Assembly (NCBI GenBank): GCA_965218875.1
Contig: CBDCMJ010000006.1
Coordinates: forward strand, 21,120-85,119
Direction of reading: 5' to 3'
Origin: CBDCMJ01 sp965218875
GTDB lineage: Bacteria; Chloroflexota; Dehalococcoidia; Lucifugimonadales; UBA3495
DNA: 64,000 nt
This document shows positions 35,835-43,490 of the stretch, in pieces (the stretch's first letter is position 1; the number at the start of each line of letters is the position of its first letter). A program made the position numbers and the translations under genes. The notes beneath the pieces were generated by a model, which did no database searches, had not been told where the DNA came from, and was given only the letters and a program-made list of their open reading frames with translations.

Positions 35835-37601
35835 TCAACCCCAACCGCATCCATATCGACTGCCCATGAGAACCGTACTTTTTTCTGTTGATTGAAAGAC
35901 GAAGAACTCGGTCTCGAACCAACAGAGGGTCGGGAAGTCGATCAGGTCCAGGCCGGTCTGCACCAGGCGGGGATGGCAGATGACCACGTCCACCCCCTGC
36001 TTGACCCGTTCCTCCACCCAGGACTCCCGCCGGTCCGGGGCCACCGAGTCCGCCTTGAGCACCGCCACCCGGAAGCCGTGCCGGGTCAGGAATTGCTCCA
36101 TCCGTTCGGTGATGTCCCGCGTTCCGGTGTGGGTGGCGTAGACCAGCACTTTGCGTCCCGCCAGCCTCTCCGCCGCCACCAGGTCCACCAGCGCCTGCTC
36201 CTTCGGATAGAGTTTGTCCTCGGACAAAGGCGGCATCTGCACCAACACGTTGCCGGTCTGGGGATCGAAGACCGTCTCGCCCCGGGTGCAGCCGTCGGGG
36301 TAGGCCAGCAGGGTTTGCAGGTAGGTCGCCAGCAGCCGCTTGGAACCCTTGGCCAACGCTTCGGCCAGGGCCTGCCGCAGGGTGTCGAACACCAGGTCGT
36401 AGGCCTTGCGCTGGGAGAAGCCGGTGAAGTCCGTCTCCCGGTCCATGCCCGACAGCAGCACCTGCTCCTCGTAGGACGGCAGCCCCGAGGCCACGTCGGA
36501 GAGGCGCAGGAACACGCTGTTGCCTATCAGGTGGAAGAGGGCCGAGGGCGCCAGGCCGGGCCTTTCCCGCACCGTCTTGCGGTATCCCTTGCGGCGGCTG
36601 TTGCGCCCGTCCTCGAAGGAGTCGCCGTCGCCTTCGTGGCGCACCGTCTGCTCCAGGAAACCGTAGCGCTGAATCCAGCGCCCTTCCTCGGACCGCTCGA
36701 ACTCGGCCCGTATGTCCGGCGAGAAGCGGTACAGCAGGTGGAAGAGCGTCGAGGAGTAGCCGCCGGTCAGCGTTCCGGTAAGGGTGAGGGACTTGCCGCA
36801 GGAGTCGGCCAGCACCCCGGCGGCGATGCCCTGGGCGGAGCCACGGCCCTTGTACTCATGGACCTCGTCGCCAATCAGCAGGTCGAAGAAGCCCTTCATC
36901 CGGTGCTTCACGTAGTCGGCCAGTGGGTAGCGCCTGGGGCCTGAGCCGTCGGCCTGCCAGAGGGCGGACCTGCACAGGTCGCAGTTGCGACGCTTGCGGG
37001 ACAACTCCTCGTTGGTCAGGGGCACGCCGTCCTTGTCCACCACCTGGGCGTAGCAGCGGGGGCAGCAGGGCACCTGGAAGGGTTCCCCGGTCTGCTCGTC
37101 CCGCACCAGCCGGCCCCCGGCGGCGGCCCAGCGCTGGATGACGGCGGGCTGCCAGCGGTAGGACAGCTTGGCCCTTTCCCGGGACATGATGGCGAAGAGG
37201 GGAGCGGGACCCACGGACAGCCTGAGCCGTTCCAGGTCGGTGATGGAGGCGACGATGGCGGCGCGAGCGCCGGGCACCGTATCCTCCACCTCCCGCTTCC
37301 ACTTTCGGGTCAAATGCGGCGGGCAGAGAATCAAGACCCGCGAGAAACCGGCGGCGTGGGCGGCGGCGGCGCCGATGAAGGTCTTGCCCGTTCCCATTTC
37401 GCCCACCACGGTGGTGCCCCTATGGGCCTGGAGGGAGAGGGCCGTGCCCTTGATGGCGTCCTCCTGGCCGCCCATCGGGGTGCGCAGCAGCTTGGGCAGC
37501 TTGACCGGGGTTTCCGAGGGCCGGTACAGGGGCGGGTAGGACTCCACCACCCTCTTGGCGATGGCTTCCTTGAACTGGTCGATGAATCCTGATAGGTTCA
37601 T
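35835..37601 (-). CDS. SNF2-type DNA helicase, C-terminus truncated
   Basis: A 588-residue protein starting at 37601. Walker A (GEMGTGKT, 67-74), motif Ia, the DEAH-like GDEVHEY near residue 240, and TLTGTLTGG (motif III) are present. A four-cysteine insert (CCPRC and CDLC) lies between Walker A and motif II. The C-terminal RecA lobe has VLVYATHTGTRD and VDVVICHPRLVQTGLDLIDF (motif V), but after PTLCWFETEFFVF the sequence changes to an unrelated tail of about 20 residues. The QxxRRxxRIGQ-type motif VI is missing. The break lies near 35893, at the edge of the defence island, so activity is doubtful. Confidence 0.8.
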   Translation of the reverse strand: MNLSGFIDQFKEAIAKRVVESYPPLYRPSETPVKLPKLLRTPMGGQEDAIKGTALSLQAHRGTTVVGEMGTGKTFIGAAAAHAAGFSRVLILCPPHLTRKWKREVEDTVPGARAAIVASITDLERLRLSVGPAPLFAIMSRERAKLSYRWQPAVIQRWAAAGGRLVRDEQTGEPFQVPCCPRCYAQVVDKDGVPLTNEELSRKRRNCDLCRSALWQADGSGPRRYPLADYVKHRMKGFFDLLIGDEVHEYKGRGSAQGIAAGVLADSCGKSLTLTGTLTGGYSSTLFHLLYRFSPDIRAEFERSEEGRWIQRYGFLEQTVRHEGDGDSFEDGRNSRRKGYRKTVRERPGLAPSALFHLIGNSVFLRLSDVASGLPSYEEQVLLSGMDRETDFTGFSQRKAYDLVFDTLRQALAEALAKGSKRLLATYLQTLLAYPDGCTRGETVFDPQTGNVLVQMPPLSEDKLYPKEQALVDLVAAERLAGRKVLVYATHTGTRDITERMEQFLTRHGFRVAVLKADSVAPDRRESWVEERVKQGVDVVICHPRLVQTGLDLIDFPTLCWFETEFFVFQSTEKSTVLMGSRYGCGWG

Positions 37602-37651
37602 TGGTATTCTCCTGGTTGGGAAAGTTGCGTGGGGTGTAGGGAGAAAAAGCG

Positions 37652-37684
37652 AGGCCCCGCCGGTGAATGAGACCGGCGGGGCCT
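37652..37684 (-). terminator. Rho-independent-type terminator between methyltransferase and helicase genes
   Basis: A perfect 13-bp stem (AGGCCCCGCCGGT at 37652-37664, mirrored at 37672-37684) is followed on the minus strand by CGCTTTTTCTCCC. It lies 50 nt before the helicase start and 51 nt after the methyltransferase stop. Confidence 0.7.
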
Positions 37685-37735
37685 TCGTGATGCGGCTGGC
37701 GTTGCAGCCGTCGGGGTAGTTGTCGTTGCGGAGAG

Positions 37736-38770
37736 CTAGGCGGCGATGTCGGTGATCTCCCCGCCGTCCAGGTCCAGGGCGACCACGGTGGTCCGGAGCC
37801 GCTCCCGGTAGACCTCGGTGTTCTCGGTCTCCTCGGCCAGCACCATCTCCTTCGTCGTCCGGCCCTTGACCAGGATGCGCCGGCCGTCGGCCTCCAGCAC
37901 CAGGTTGTCGAGGAAACCCGCCGCCACCAGCATGGCCATGTGGCCCCGGCGGAGCGGCATCAACGGGCGGGTGCGCTGGTCCTGGGCGGGCCAGAGGGCG
38001 TCCCTGACCTCCTGGCTGGCCCACAGCCCGGCCTTCCTGGCTTCGGCCACTGCCGCCAGCGGGTCCACGGTGCGGGTGGCAAAGAGGATGTCGCCGGCGG
38101 GAACCACCGGCGGGTCGTAGACCGGATAGGGACGGTACGAGAACTCCTCCGGCTCTCCGAAGGCCCATTCCCGCACCTGCTCCTCGGCGTAGGGGTCGGG
38201 GCTGGGTTCGCCCTTGCGCCGGCCCACCAGGATTACTTGGTCGAACACCTCCCGCTCCGGGTTGGGGAAGGCCCAGCAGCGCAGGTCCCGGTAGTGGGAC
38301 GAGAGGTAGCGGGCGGAGACGGCGAGGCGCTGCTTCGGCACGATGAACAGCAGCAGCCCGCCGTCGGTCAGGTAGCGCGTGGTGTGCGTGAGGAAGGCGT
38401 GCTCCACCCGCTTGTCTTCTTTGTCCCAATCATAGGGAGGGTTCAAGAGCAGCACGCCGAAGGCGTTGTTGGCAATCGAAGTGGCGAAGAGGTCGCAGGC
38501 CAGGGCGCGGTCCAGGACGTGGGCGGCCTGCTCCGCCCTCTCCCTATGCAGTTCCACCCCGCAGGCCTCCACGGGGACGGTGCCGCGGTCGCGCAGCAGG
38601 TCGGCGAACTGGGCCAGGGCGTCCCCGGCTCCGCAGCAGGGGTCCAGGATGCGCAGGGTGTCCACGCTGCGGGCGCGGCCCCTGGCCCCGTAGAGCAGTT
38701 GGGCAACCAGGTCAACCACCCGGGGAGGCGTGGGGTAAAACCCGCCTTTTGCCTGTGCAGCCAGTCTCAT
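37736..38770 (-). CDS. DUF6094-type DNA methyltransferase
   Basis: A 344-residue protein. An N-terminal GGFYPTPPRVVDLVAQLL leads to motif I (LDPCCGAGDALAQF, about 44-57), an ELHRERAEQA segment and the catalytic NPPYDWDKED near residue 113. NPPY is typical of N6-adenine methyltransferases. The C-terminal half is long for the catalytic domain and may give specificity. It sits in the DNA-processing operon, so it may modify the element's own DNA during transfer; that purpose is inferred. Confidence 0.75.
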   Translation of the reverse strand: MRLAAQAKGGFYPTPPRVVDLVAQLLYGARGRARSVDTLRILDPCCGAGDALAQFADLLRDRGTVPVEACGVELHRERAEQAAHVLDRALACDLFATSIANNAFGVLLLNPPYDWDKEDKRVEHAFLTHTTRYLTDGGLLLFIVPKQRLAVSARYLSSHYRDLRCWAFPNPEREVFDQVILVGRRKGEPSPDPYAEEQVREWAFGEPEEFSYRPYPVYDPPVVPAGDILFATRTVDPLAAVAEARKAGLWASQEVRDALWPAQDQRTRPLMPLRRGHMAMLVAAGFLDNLVLEADGRRILVKGRTTKEMVLAEETENTEVYRERLRTTVVALDLDGGEITDIAA

Positions 38771-38784
38771 GTCGGTCCTCCTTT

Positions 38785-39054
38785 CTAATTGGTATCGGCG
38801 TCGGGTGAATCATCGGCCCCGCTGCTGGACGGAGCCAACCGGCAGGGACCAGGCTTGCAGAAGTGGCAGCCCCACCGGATGACGGCGGGGTCGGCCAGCA
38901 TCTCCATGTTCAGGGCCACGAAGACCACCGCCGCGCCGCACTCGGTGCAGTGGTAGGTCTCCCCGGCGTGGATGTCCTCGTCGGTCTCCTCCACCTGGGC
39001 GAACCGCGCCCCGCAGCCGGGGCAGGGAAAGTACAGGGTCTGCTTGCCGGCCAT
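38785..39054 (-). CDS. Small zinc-ribbon protein
   Basis: An 89-residue protein with three CxxC pairs (CPGC, CTEC and CHFC), a final CRL, and an acidic tail ending DSPDADTN. The first two pairs, about 25 residues apart, should bind one zinc ion. It lies 14 nt upstream of the methyltransferase gene and only 4 nt after the preceding gene, so it is part of the operon. Function is unknown; a DNA- or protein-binding accessory is plausible. Confidence 0.65.
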   Translation of the reverse strand: MAGKQTLYFPCPGCGARFAQVEETDEDIHAGETYHCTECGAAVVFVALNMEMLADPAVIRWGCHFCKPGPCRLAPSSSGADDSPDADTN

Positions 39055-39058
39055 GATG

Positions 39059-39469
39059 CTACCTCCCGTCGTTGTGGTTGCCGTTGACGTGGTGTTTCAG
39101 GCCCACCACCTCGCCCTTGGCCAGATTCCGCTGGAAGCAGAGCACTTGCGAGGTGTCCTTGTCGGCGGCGCAGGCGGTGCAGAAGGCGGTGAGCAGCTCG
39201 GCGCGGCTGGCGACGGTGACGCGCTTGACCAGCACCTCGGAACCGTCCTCCAGCTCGTGGCGGTAGAGCTTCTCGTTGGAGTTCCGCCAGTCCTCCTCGG
39301 CGGCGGGCCGGTAGTAATGGGGCTGGCCGCTGGAAGTCAGGTGGTCGGCGGCCCCGTGGGGGCAGAACCGGCACCTGTCGCCGTCCGGGGAGAAGAGCTG
39401 CCAGGCCTTCCAGTTGCGGGCGCGGCGGCGCTTGTTGCCCCGCTTCACCGGGTTCAGCGTCCTATCCAT
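39059..39469 (-). CDS. Basic hypothetical protein with cysteine motif
   Basis: A 136-residue protein from the ATG at 39469 (GGAAGACAGCG upstream), overlapping the 3' end of the next gene upstream by 8 nt. The basic N-terminus KRGNKRRRARNWKAWQ is followed by CRFCPHG...H, and later CTACAADKDTSQVLCFQRN and a His/Asn-rich end. The cysteine pairs suggest a metal site. No family is recognised. Confidence 0.6.
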   Translation of the reverse strand: MDRTLNPVKRGNKRRRARNWKAWQLFSPDGDRCRFCPHGAADHLTSSGQPHYYRPAAEEDWRNSNEKLYRHELEDGSEVLVKRVTVASRAELLTAFCTACAADKDTSQVLCFQRNLAKGEVVGLKHHVNGNHNDGR

Positions 39470-40160
39470 CGCTGTCTTCCTCCTTATTGGTGTCATTGGT
39501 GTCATCGTTGTGATCGCCGCCGTCGGGGTTGAGGGTCAGCGTCCCCGCCGCAACCGCCGCCGACAGGTCGGCCTTGAGTTCCTCCCCCTTGGGATTGCAG
39601 GTGTAGGCCAGCAGCCCGGCGGACTCCAGGGGGACGGTCTCGCCGGTGTCCAGTCCCCGCCGCCAGAGCCAGTCCCGCCAGGAGTGGTGCAGGGGCAGGG
39701 GGCTGCGCCGGTCCAGGAAGCGGTGGTGCAGCGTTGGGGCGTCGGCCTGTTCCTGGGCCAGCAGCAAGAAGTCGTCCCGCTCGAAAGAAAACTCGGCCAG
39801 GCGCGTGTAGACCAATGCGTGCCAGCCCCGGCTGGCGGGCAGCCGCGCGATGCGGGTGGTCCAGGTGCCGACGGTGTGATGGGGGACCTGGCACCGCTGG
39901 TAGCCGCCGGACAGGGCCATGCCCTCAATCCCCTTGATGATGTAGGCGGTGTCCGGGGGCTGCTTGAGCAGGGAGGCCCAGATGGCCTTGAGGGCGGTCT
40001 GCGGCCCCACCATCGACAGGAACCAGAGGCCGCCGGTGTCAGGGTCGCGGGCGAAGGCGTCGGCGGTGGCCGAGTAGCCGCCGGCGGAGATGGTGTAGAG
40101 AGCCTGCCCCGCACTCGATGCGGGGTCCTCGCCGTTGAGGACGGGTTCGGTGGGAATCAT
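39462..40160 (-). CDS. Hypothetical protein of the DNA-processing operon
   Basis: A 232-residue protein with no recognised domain. Visible features are GGLWFLSMVGPQTALKAIWA, ALVYTRLAEFSFERDDFLLL and an acidic Asp/Asn-rich tail. Near the N-terminus, DPASSAGQAL is encoded by a copy of the short palindromic element (core 40107-40125), so this stretch is probably an insertion. It lies between the RadC-like gene and the small basic protein gene. Confidence 0.6.
   Translation of the reverse strand: MIPTEPVLNGEDPASSAGQALYTISAGGYSATADAFARDPDTGGLWFLSMVGPQTALKAIWASLLKQPPDTAYIIKGIEGMALSGGYQRCQVPHHTVGTWTTRIARLPASRGWHALVYTRLAEFSFERDDFLLLAQEQADAPTLHHRFLDRRSPLPLHHSWRDWLWRRGLDTGETVPLESAGLLAYTCNPKGEELKADLSAAVAAGTLTLNPDGGDHNDDTNDTNKEEDSDG
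40107..40125. repeat. Short palindromic element inserted in frame (copy 3)
   Basis: CCCCGCACTCGATGCGGGG, preceded by GCCTG, is the same element as at 6876-6894 and 7861-7879. Here too it lies inside an open reading frame without breaking it. Confidence 0.75.
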
Positions 40161-40221
40161 GGAGTGCCTCCTGTAGGTGTGGATTCGGGAAGGGCGCGGG
40201 GAAGGGAAACCCCCGCGTGAG

Positions 40222-40243
40222 GACCGGCGGCGAAGCGCCGGTC
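40222..40243 (-). terminator. Hairpin between RadC-like gene and downstream gene
   Basis: GACCGGCG and CGCCGGTC form a perfect 8-bp stem with a 6-nt loop. On the minus strand it is followed by CTCACGCGGGGGTTTCCC. Confidence 0.5.
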
Positions 40244-40258
40244 TCGGTGGGCCGGTGG

Positions 40259-40819
40259 TTAGTCGTCCATCAGCTTTCGCTCCTTGAGGCTGACCCAGCG
40301 GTCGCCGCCGATGACAACGTGGTCCAGCAAGTCGATGCCGAGGAGCTTCCCCGCCTGGACCAGGTCGCGGGTGATGGACACGTCCTCGGGGCTGGGGGTC
40401 GGATCGCCGGACGGGTGATTGTGGGAAATGATGATGCTGGGGGCCGAATCGATTACGGCGGCGCGCAGCACCTCGGCGGGACGCACCACCGACGAGTTGA
40501 CGTTGCCGATGTAGACGACCCGCTGGCCCATCACCTGGTTGCGGGTGTTGAGCAGCAGCACCCTGAGCTGCTCCTGGGCCAGGGCGCCCATCTCCGGGGC
40601 CAGCAGGGTGTGGACATCCTGGGGACAGTTGATCTGCGGCCGGTCGGCGGGGCGCTCCGTCTGGAAGGCCACGTCGTAGCGGGCCGCCAGCTCCCCCAGC
40701 AGGGCCAGGTTGGAGCGCAGGGCTTCCAGCACGGCCTGGCCCTCAGGGGTGGCGGGAGAGGCGGGTCCGGGGATGGACAGGGGCATTTCCTCTTGCTTGG
40801 CTTGCTTCTTGCGGGGCAT
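40259..40819 (-). CDS. radC: RadC/JAB-domain protein
   Basis: A 186-residue protein from the ATG at 40819, with GAAGGAG upstream. It lacks the N-terminal HhH region of full-length RadC but has the complete JAB/MPN domain: VGxV-like NSSVVRPAEVLRAAVID, then SHNHPSGDPTPSPED (the JAMM metal motif HxHPSGxxxPSxxD), then LDHVVIGG. Short RadC proteins are common on plasmids and ICEs, often near single-strand DNA proteins as here. The molecular role is unsettled; metalloprotease or nuclease activity is possible. Confidence 0.8.
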   Translation of the reverse strand: MPRKKQAKQEEMPLSIPGPASPATPEGQAVLEALRSNLALLGELAARYDVAFQTERPADRPQINCPQDVHTLLAPEMGALAQEQLRVLLLNTRNQVMGQRVVYIGNVNSSVVRPAEVLRAAVIDSAPSIIISHNHPSGDPTPSPEDVSITRDLVQAGKLLGIDLLDHVVIGGDRWVSLKERKLMDD

Positions 40820-40853
40820 GGTTGACTCCTTCGGATTCGTCTGGAAACGGAAG

Positions 40854-40885
40854 CGGGGCCGCTCCCGTGATTGGGAGTGGCCCCG
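40854..40885 (-). terminator. GC-rich hairpin between SSB and RadC genes
   Basis: CGGGGCCGCTCCC and GGGAGTGGCCCCG form a 13-bp stem with one G-U pair and a 6-nt loop. It ends 34 nt before the RadC start. On the minus strand TTCCGTTTCC follows. Confidence 0.55.
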
Positions 40886-40925
40886 TCGTGCGCCTTTGGG
40901 AGGGCGTCGGTGTTCGGATGTCCGG

Positions 40926-41393
40926 TCAGAAGGGAGAGTCCTCGTCGCCGGGCTGGTAACCACCGCCAGTGTCGATTCCGTTGGCGTTTCCGGCGTTGGC
41001 CTGGTGGCTGGCGCCGGAGTTGACCCCATTGCCCGAACCGTTGCCGGAGTGGTTGCCGCCGGCGCCGTTGCGGGCGGAGTCCAGGAACACCACCTCCTGG
41101 GCGTGGATCTCGGTGCGGTAGCGGCGCTGCCCGTCGTCGCCGGTCCAGGAGTTCTGCGTCAGGCGGCCCGCGACGTAGAGCCGCTGGCCCTTCTCCACGT
41201 AGTTGGCGCAGGCTTCGGCGAGCTTGTCCCACACCACGATGCTGTGCCAGTCGGTCTCGGACTCGCCGCCCTTGCGCACCCGGTCGGTGGCCAGGCGCAG
41301 CTGGGTGACGGCGATGCCCGAAGCCGTGTACTTCATCTCAGGGTCCGCGCCCACGCGGCCCAGCAGTTCCACCTTGTTGATGCTCTTCGCCAT
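40926..41393 (-). CDS. ssb: Single-stranded DNA-binding protein
   Basis: A 155-residue protein. The OB-fold spans about 1-110: KSINKVELLGRVGADPEMKY, TQLRLATDR, DWHSIVVWDKLAEACANYV and KGQRLYVAGRLTQNSW. A Gly/Asn-rich linker follows, and the acidic tip EDSPF is the usual partner-binding end (DDDIPF in E. coli). It coats transferred or replicating single strands and, by position, works with the Rad52-like, nuclease and primase genes of the same operon. Confidence 0.92.
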   Translation of the reverse strand: MAKSINKVELLGRVGADPEMKYTASGIAVTQLRLATDRVRKGGESETDWHSIVVWDKLAEACANYVEKGQRLYVAGRLTQNSWTGDDGQRRYRTEIHAQEVVFLDSARNGAGGNHSGNGSGNGVNSGASHQANAGNANGIDTGGGYQPGDEDSPF

Positions 41394-41441
41394 GATCGTT
41401 CCTCCGTGTCAGGTGTGATTGATAGTTTCCCGAATGAATAG

Positions 41442-41475
41442 CGGGGCCGCCTTCCGGTATTGGAGAGCGGCCCCG
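41442..41475 (-). terminator. GC-rich hairpin between nuclease and SSB genes
   Basis: CGGGGCCGC (41442-41450) pairs with GCGGCCCCG (41467-41475), with further partial pairing in the loop. It ends 48 nt before the SSB start and shares its CGGGGCCGC core with the neighbouring hairpins. Confidence 0.55.
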
Positions 41476-41507
41476 TTTGCGCTCCGCAGGGGAGCGTCAG
41501 GGTTGTC

Positions 41508-42566
41508 CTAGCTGACCCGCAGGTACTCGGAGACGTTCTCGGTGACGATGGTCGCCCTGTTTTCCGGCTCCAGCAGCGCGTTCAGCCTCTTGTGATCGAC
41601 GTTGTAGCGGGTGGACTTGACCATCCCCACGGTGCGGGTCTTCTCCCGGCCCTCCAGCTTGGCCTTGTCCGTGCCCTGCTGCTTGAGCCAGCCCCGCAGC
41701 ATACCCAAGGCCCACTGCTTGTCCTCTTCGATGGCCTTCAGCATCTCCTGGGCGTTCTCGTACTCCCGCAGCGCCGCCTGCGCCTCGTCGTCGGTCACCG
41801 GCTCCGTATCCGCGGCGGGTTCGTCCTCCGGCTCCTCGACCGCCGCCGACCCCGGCAGGCAGGTGTTCAGGAAGGGGCAGCGTTGGCACTGCCAGTCGTC
41901 GGCGGTGAAGTCCCGCTCCGGCAGGGCCTGCGAGTCCCGCCCGTGCAGCAGGTGATGGGCGCCGATGGTCCCCAGCCGCTCGCAGGCCCGGTGGAAGGCG
42001 GTGGCGACCCGCTCCTCCGGAATCACCTCGAAATCCCACTGCCTGGAACCGGTGTCCATGGTGGCAATCACCACGTCCCGCGCCTCGCCGAAGGTCCCGT
42101 AGGAGTAGAAGGCGGCCTGGGCCACCGACTCCGGGTGGCTGCGCTCCGCGCCCAACTTCCACCACCGCTTGTAGGCTTCCGGCCCCCGGGTCTTGATCTC
42201 GATGACGCTGGGTTCATCGCCGAAGATGGGGACGACGCCGGTGGCGTCCACGTGGCCCGTGACCACCAGCGTCGGGCCGAGGCGCAGGGACATCATTTCA
42301 GGGTTGTCCCGGTCAGTGGCGTCAATCTCCCAACCGGCCCGCCGCATGGCCCGGAGCACCACCGGCTCCAGGGCGTTGCCCGCCTCCAGGACGGTCAGGG
42401 ACTCCTCGGTGCGCGCGTTGGTGACCGGGTACTGGTTGGCCTCGTACCAGAGGGCGCGGCGGCAGTTGCCCACCGCCGAGGCCCGGATCTCCAGGGTCCC
42501 GTCCTCGCCGAAGCGGGCGTTGGGCCGCGAGTAGACGTCCGTCTTGCTGTCAATGGTCGTCGTCAT
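41508..42566 (-). CDS. PD-(D/E)XK nuclease (RecB/Cas4-like)
   Basis: A 352-residue protein. The nuclease core is visible as IRASAVGNCRRALWY at the start, GHVDATGVVP near residue 105 and VIEIKTRGPEAYKRW near 127, then QAAFYSY (the QxxxY motif). Near residue 225 CQRCPFLNTC supplies cysteines that, with the early one, could bind an iron-sulphur cluster as in Cas4/AddB-type nucleases. The C-terminal third is helical and charged. It lies between the SSB and TSCPD genes, consistent with a 5'-3' exonuclease used in recombination with the Rad52-like protein. Confidence 0.8.
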   Translation of the reverse strand: MTTTIDSKTDVYSRPNARFGEDGTLEIRASAVGNCRRALWYEANQYPVTNARTEESLTVLEAGNALEPVVLRAMRRAGWEIDATDRDNPEMMSLRLGPTLVVTGHVDATGVVPIFGDEPSVIEIKTRGPEAYKRWWKLGAERSHPESVAQAAFYSYGTFGEARDVVIATMDTGSRQWDFEVIPEERVATAFHRACERLGTIGAHHLLHGRDSQALPERDFTADDWQCQRCPFLNTCLPGSAAVEEPEDEPAADTEPVTDDEAQAALREYENAQEMLKAIEEDKQWALGMLRGWLKQQGTDKAKLEGREKTRTVGMVKSTRYNVDHKRLNALLEPENRATIVTENVSEYLRVS

Positions 42567-42608
42567 GGTTGTCCTTCCTCCGTCATGTCTGTGTTGGGTA
42601 AATGAGAG

Positions 42609-42638
42609 CGGGGCCGCTCCCCGTGGGAGACGGCCCCG
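42609..42638 (-). terminator. GC-rich hairpin between TSCPD-like and nuclease genes
   Basis: CGGGGCCGCTCCC pairs with GGGAGACGGCCCCG with one bulged base. It lies 43 nt before the nuclease start. The minus-strand flank is CTCTCATTTACC. Confidence 0.55.
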
Positions 42639-42665
42639 TGCGCCTTGTCAGGTCGGGTTCGGCGG

Positions 42666-43067
42666 TCAGTCGGCGGCCAGCTTGAGGTCTGCCATTTCCA
42701 CCTCGTCCCGTTCTTCCAGGTGGCCCCGCAGGATGAGGGCGATGCCGTCGCCGAGGCCGCGCACGTACACCGTGCTGCCGTCCTCCATCACGTTGGGCCA
42801 GGGCTGCATTTCGCTGATGCCCTGGCACTGGTCCACGATTTCGTCGATGGGAGTGCCCCGCCGCAGGTGCAGGGAGACCAGGCGGCAGGCGAGCTCCGTG
42901 ACCCCGTGCTGGAGGCTTCCGGCCTTGCCGAGAGAGCCGAAGACCTCGAAGGGGTTTCCGTCCTCGTCCAGGCAGACGGTTACGTAGAGGTTGCCCAGTT
43001 CCGTTGCCAGCTTGGTCGTAACGCTGGGCAGGCTGCGGGGCCTGGGGCGGGTCGTAACGTTGGTCAT
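42666..43067 (-). CDS. TSCPD-like domain protein
   Basis: A 133-residue protein starting at 43067, overlapping the stop of the upstream DUF7007-like gene by 4 nt. The sequence TKLATELGNLYVTVCLDEDG, PFEVFGSLGKAG, LACRLVSLHLRRG and IDEIVDQCQGI follows the TSCPD domain found at the end of B12-dependent ribonucleotide reductases. The cysteines usual in that domain (TGCG, GGC, SCPD) are absent here, so metal binding is unlikely. Free-standing TSCPD proteins occur on phages and plasmids with unknown roles. Confidence 0.7.
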   Translation of the reverse strand: MTNVTTRPRPRSLPSVTTKLATELGNLYVTVCLDEDGNPFEVFGSLGKAGSLQHGVTELACRLVSLHLRRGTPIDEIVDQCQGISEMQPWPNVMEDGSTVYVRGLGDGIALILRGHLEERDEVEMADLKLAAD

Positions 43068-43384
43068 TTCGCACCTCTCTGTTCTTGCAGGTAGGGCAGC
43101 GCCGGTGCGTACCGCTGGAAGCAGTTCGCCACCCTGATGGCGAACTCCCGCTCCCTTTCGTCGCCGATGCCCAGCAGCGTCCTGGCGATGGGTTCCTCGC
43201 AGTCCTCTTCCGCGTAGGTCGGGTTGAGGAAGGAGTCCCTGACCAGGTCGGGCAGTTCCTTCCACCGCTCCCGGCTCAGCTTCAACCCGCCGTGGCCGGC
43301 GGTGGAGACCCGCCAGACCCCTTCGGCCAGTTCCTCGATGTCCTGGGGGTAGCCCCAGGGGGTGTGCATTCTGGTTCCGGTCAT
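43064..43384 (-). CDS. DUF7007-like protein
   Basis: A 106-residue protein from the ATG at 43384 with AGGAGG upstream. HTPWGYPQDIEELAEGVWRVSTAGHGG, LSRERWKELP and YAEEDCEEPIARTLLG fit the HTPWG/STAGHGG pattern I associate with DUF7007 proteins of mobile elements. Function is unknown. It is translationally coupled to the TSCPD-like gene. Confidence 0.6.
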   Translation of the reverse strand: MTGTRMHTPWGYPQDIEELAEGVWRVSTAGHGGLKLSRERWKELPDLVRDSFLNPTYAEEDCEEPIARTLLGIGDEREREFAIRVANCFQRYAPALPYLQEQRGAK

Positions 43385-43426
43385 GTCGTTTCCTCCTTGT
43401 GTTGTTTGGTCCGGTAGATGAGAAGC

Positions 43427-43457
43427 GGGGCCGCCCCTGTTGTCAGGGAACGGCCCC
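43427..43457 (-). terminator. GC-rich hairpin between Rad52-like and DUF7007-like genes
   Basis: GGGGCCG (43427-43433) pairs with CGGCCCC (43451-43457), extended by CCCTG and CAGGG around a 4-nt loop. It lies 43 nt before the DUF7007-like start. Confidence 0.55.
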
Positions 43458-43490
43458 ATTGCCTGGTTGGTTGCCAGTTAGCCGGAAGGT

